From contig SLSE01000046.1 in assembly GCA_007130585.1 (NCBI GenBank), positions 1-7,428 on the forward strand: a DNA stretch of 7,428 bases, written 5' to 3'. The stretch is from Syntrophomonadaceae bacterium. Lineage in GTDB: Bacteria; Bacillota; Dethiobacteria; DTU022. This document shows positions 5,018 to 7,428 of the stretch, one piece after another. A program made the position numbers and the translations under genes. The notes beneath the pieces are model-generated. The model saw nothing but the letters and a program-made list of their open reading frames with translations. It was not told where the DNA came from and ran no database searches. Within the stretch, counting starts at the first letter, position 1. The number at the start of each line of letters is the position of its first letter.

Positions 5018-6775
5018 TTGGGAGCTAAACGCGTAATTATGACCGGCAACGAGGCCATTGCTCTCGGAGCCTATGAAGGCGGTGTAAGCGTGGGCTGCGC
5101 CTACCCGGGCACACCAAGTACTGAAATCCTGGAAAATCTATCCCGTTACGAAGGCGTTAACTGCAACTGGTCGGCAAATGAAAAAACTGCCCTCGAAGAA
5201 GGGATCGGGGCTTCGATGGAAGGAGCGCGGGTCCTGGTTGCAATGAAGCACGTGGGGGTAAACGTGGCAGCCGATCCTCTCTTAACCCTTTCCTACACCG
5301 GGGTAGGCGGAGGCCTGGTCCTGGTTTCAGCCGACGATCCCGGCATGCACAGTTCGCAGAACGAGCAGGACAACCGCCACTATGCCCGCTTCGCAAAAAT
5401 TCCGCTGCTTGAACCATCCGACAGCGAGGAAGCTCGCGATTACGTGGTCGCGGCGCTTGATTTAAGCGAGAAATTTGACACCCCGGTAATCCTGCGCTCC
5501 ACTACCCGGATTTCCCACTCGCGCAGCACCCTGGTGCCGGGCAAACGGCAGGAACACCGGGTAACCGGCTTTACAAAAAACCCGGCCAAGTATGTAATGC
5601 TGCCTGGCTTTGCCCGGCTGCGCCACCCGGTCGTGGAAGAACGACTGCTGGCCCTGGAGGAAGAAGCGGAAAAGAGCCCCCTGAACCGGATCGAAGGCGG
5701 CTCAAAAGAAATCGGCGTCCTCTGCAGCGGGGTTGCTTACCAGTATGCCCGCGAAGCGCTGCCGGAAGCCACCTTCCTGAAGCTGGGTTTCAGCCATCCC
5801 CTGCCGAAAAAACTGGTGCGGGAATTTGCTGCGCTGGTTGACCAGATTATCCTCATCGAGGAGTTAGATCCTTTCTTCGAAGAACAGCTCCTGGCCATGC
5901 ACCTGGATGTCCCCGTAAAGGGCAAGGAACTCTTCGGATTGCTCGGCGAACTGGGAGCTGAAATTATCCGCGAGAAAGTGCTCGGCCAAAAGACAGATTT
6001 GATCAAGGTGAGGGACAGCATACCCGCCCGGCCGCCCGTCATGTGCCCGGGCTGTTCGCACCGCGGCGTTTTCCACACCCTTAAGAAACTTAAGCTTAAC
6101 GTGATGGGCGATATCGGGTGCTATACCCTGGGAGCCCTGCCGCCCCTTACTTCAATCGACTCCTGCGTCTGCATGGGGGCAAGCATCGGGATGGCACTGG
6201 GCATGGCCCGGGCCAACCCGCAATCGGCAGAAAAAACTGTCGCGGTAATCGGCGACTCAACTTTCCTCCATTCCGGGATTACTCCGCTGCTGGACGCAGT
6301 ATACAATGAAGCGCCGATTACCGTAATGATCCTGGATAACAGCACCACGGCAATGACCGGCCACCAGGAGCACCCCGGCACAGGCTCAACCCTGCAGGGC
6401 GAACCTGTTTCTGCCGTAAATCTTGAAGGCTTATGCGCCTCTCTCGGCGTTAAACGGGTTCAGTCCGTTGACGCTTTCGACCTGAAGGAACTCCGCTCAA
6501 CAATCAAAGGAGAACTGGAAGCGAAAGAGCCGTCGGTGGTTATAGTCAGACGGCCCTGTGTGTTCCTGATCACTGAATTTGATGAGCCGTACCGGGTTGA
6601 TGAAGAACTCTGCACCTCCTGTGAAGCCTGCATCAGGCTGGGCTGCCCGGCGCTCAGCATGAAAGGCGAAAAGGCGAAAATTAACAGGACAATCTGCACT
6701 GCCTGCGGGCTCTGCGTGCAGCTCTGCCGCTTTGATGCAATCAAGCCGGCTGCTGAGAAGGAAGGTGTGAAATAA
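5018..6775 (+). CDS. iorA: Indolepyruvate:ferredoxin oxidoreductase, alpha subunit
   Basis: Catalytic subunit of the oxygen-sensitive enzyme that decarboxylates aryl-pyruvates (indolepyruvate, phenylpyruvate, hydroxyphenylpyruvate) with CoA to aryl-acetyl-CoA, passing electrons to ferredoxin. It has 585 residues, normal for IorA. Order of parts: an N-terminal pyrimidine-binding-type domain with MTGNEAIALGAYEGG and CAYPGTPSTEI (about 8-37); a middle transketolase-C-like domain (about 230-320); a thiamine-diphosphate domain beginning CPGCSHRG (343-350), with the cofactor motif GDSTFLHSGI (412-421) and ending at DN (440-441); and a C-terminal two-cluster ferredoxin domain. Its cysteines are C532, C535, C538, C543 and C560, C563, C566, C570. 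The first set has four residues before the last Cys; the second lacks the usual following Pro (CRF). Start is TTG. Its stop is directly followed by the iorB ATG, so the two are translationally coupled. Confidence 0.96.
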   Translation: MGAKRVIMTGNEAIALGAYEGGVSVGCAYPGTPSTEILENLSRYEGVNCNWSANEKTALEEGIGASMEGARVLVAMKHVGVNVAADPLLTLSYTGVGGGLVLVSADDPGMHSSQNEQDNRHYARFAKIPLLEPSDSEEARDYVVAALDLSEKFDTPVILRSTTRISHSRSTLVPGKRQEHRVTGFTKNPAKYVMLPGFARLRHPVVEERLLALEEEAEKSPLNRIEGGSKEIGVLCSGVAYQYAREALPEATFLKLGFSHPLPKKLVREFAALVDQIILIEELDPFFEEQLLAMHLDVPVKGKELFGLLGELGAEIIREKVLGQKTDLIKVRDSIPARPPVMCPGCSHRGVFHTLKKLKLNVMGDIGCYTLGALPPLTSIDSCVCMGASIGMALGMARANPQSAEKTVAVIGDSTFLHSGITPLLDAVYNEAPITVMILDNSTTAMTGHQEHPGTGSTLQGEPVSAVNLEGLCASLGVKRVQSVDAFDLKELRSTIKGELEAKEPSVVIVRRPCVFLITEFDEPYRVDEELCTSCEACIRLGCPALSMKGEKAKINRTICTACGLCVQLCRFDAIKPAAEKEGVK

Positions 6776-7369
6776 ATGTTAAACCAGAAAACAGATATTT
6801 TAATTGCCGGCGTTGGCGGACAGGGGACGATCCTTACCGGGCGCATAATTGCTTCCCTGGCCATCAGCGAGGGGCTTGATGTGAAAACCGCCGAGACCCA
6901 CGGCATGGCCCAGCGGGGAGGCAGCGTAATCACTCACGTGCGGATCGGCGAAAAAGTTTACTCGCCCCTTATCCCCCGGGGTGACGGCGATGTCCTGCTG
7001 TCCTTCGAAAAATTGGAAGCCCTGCGCTGGCTGCCCTATCTTTCCCCGCAGGGAACGGTAATCGTCAACACCCAGGAGCTCGACCCGCTGCCTGTTCTAA
7101 CCGGCGAAATTGAATATTCCAGCGAGATTTTAGAAGAAATTAAAAGCAAAACCGGGCGCCTGATCGCCGCCGATGCTTTATCTATCGACCCGGTCAGCAA
7201 AAATGCGCGCATGGTCAACACCTTCCTGCTGGGCATCCTGGCCAGCACCATGGAGTTCGAGAAGGAAAAGTGGCTCAAAACAATGGAAGAAACGATCAAG
7301 GCCAAACTGGTCGAAATAAACAAGCAGGCTTTTGAGGCCGGCTGGCAGTACGCCCGGGAAGCCGGGTAA
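6776..7369 (+). CDS. iorB: Indolepyruvate:ferredoxin oxidoreductase, beta subunit
   Basis: Small partner of IorA, homologous to the gamma domain of pyruvate:ferredoxin oxidoreductase; it completes the active enzyme and has no cofactor cluster of its own. It has 197 residues, normal for IorB. Recognisable parts are the GVGGQGTILTGRIIA loop and helix (12-26), the family signature ETHGMAQRGGSVITHVRIG (40-58), YSPLIPRGDGDVLLSFEKLEALR (62-84), and the closing NTFLLG segment (148-153). The ATG at 6776 immediately follows the iorA stop codon; its ribosome site AAGGAAGGTG (6758-6767) lies inside the end of iorA. This arrangement favours equal amounts of the two subunits. It is the last gene of the visible operon; only 59 bases follow, and whether another gene continues the operon cannot be seen. 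Confidence 0.96.
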   Translation: MLNQKTDILIAGVGGQGTILTGRIIASLAISEGLDVKTAETHGMAQRGGSVITHVRIGEKVYSPLIPRGDGDVLLSFEKLEALRWLPYLSPQGTVIVNTQELDPLPVLTGEIEYSSEILEEIKSKTGRLIAADALSIDPVSKNARMVNTFLLGILASTMEFEKEKWLKTMEETIKAKLVEINKQAFEAGWQYAREAG

Positions 7370-7385
7370 GGCGGAGCAGCGGCAA

Positions 7386-7425
7386 TAAGTTTACAAAAGC
7401 AAAGGGCTTTCGGGATAGAAACTTA
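7386..7425 (+). repeat. Nested inverted repeat just past iorB
   Basis: TAAGTTT (7386-7392) pairs with AAACTTA (7419-7425), enclosing a second stem AAAGC (7396-7400) and GCTTT (7406-7410). The structure lies 16 bases after the iorB stop and runs to the window edge. No U-run is visible within the window, so it could be an operon-end structure or the beginning of a leader RNA. Confidence 0.35.
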
Positions 7426-7428
7426 CCC

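Noticed and set aside
4990..5028. 12-codon open frame before iorA that could be a leader peptide
   Set aside because: It encodes MIAESEELSFGS with no run of regulatory aromatic codons and no attenuator hairpin, and its upstream AAGGGG is 13 bases away. It is probably chance.

Overview
This window suggests an anaerobic, moderately GC-rich member of the Bacillota (Clostridia, perhaps Peptococcaceae-like). The evidence is strong Shine-Dalgarno sequences, frequent TTG/GTG starts, oxygen-sensitive iron-sulfur enzymes (a radical SAM protein and an indolepyruvate:ferredoxin oxidoreductase), and a small stand-alone elongation-factor-like protein common in Clostridia. The lineage is inferred from gene content and not proven by any marker gene.

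Layout: there are two divergent halves. Positions 1-3030 are read on the minus strand. From the divergence point leftward come a radical SAM protein of the PflX type, thioredoxin (trxA) with its own visible promoter, an EF-Tu-domain-2-like small protein, azlC, and azlD running off the left edge. Positions 3227-7369 are read on the plus strand and form a compact four-gene operon: a tandem-ACT-domain protein, a phenylacetate-CoA ligase (paaK), iorA and iorB. The 196-bp divergent region (3031-3226) holds a perfect TATAAT box for the leftward gene, a tandem 11-bp repeat and an 8-bp-stem inverted repeat. These are the best candidates for regulatory sites in the window.

How the genes work together: IorA and IorB form the enzyme that converts aryl-pyruvates (transaminated Phe, Tyr, Trp) plus CoA to aryl-acetyl-CoA, CO2 and reduced ferredoxin. 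The PaaK-type ligase interconverts aryl-acetates and aryl-acetyl-CoA. Together they link aromatic amino acids to aryl-acetates, either for amino-acid fermentation or, in reverse, for making aromatic amino acids from scavenged aryl-acids. The ACT protein is a plausible small-molecule sensor for this pathway. AzlCD, on the other half, is a branched-chain amino-acid exporter family; thioredoxin and the radical SAM protein are redox or housekeeping genes with no proven link to it.

No RNA genes, insertion sequences, CRISPR arrays or prophage genes are visible, and no gene-free stretch exceeds 300 bases. The coding content is made of known families; the less explained parts are the intergenic structures and the substrate of the radical SAM enzyme.
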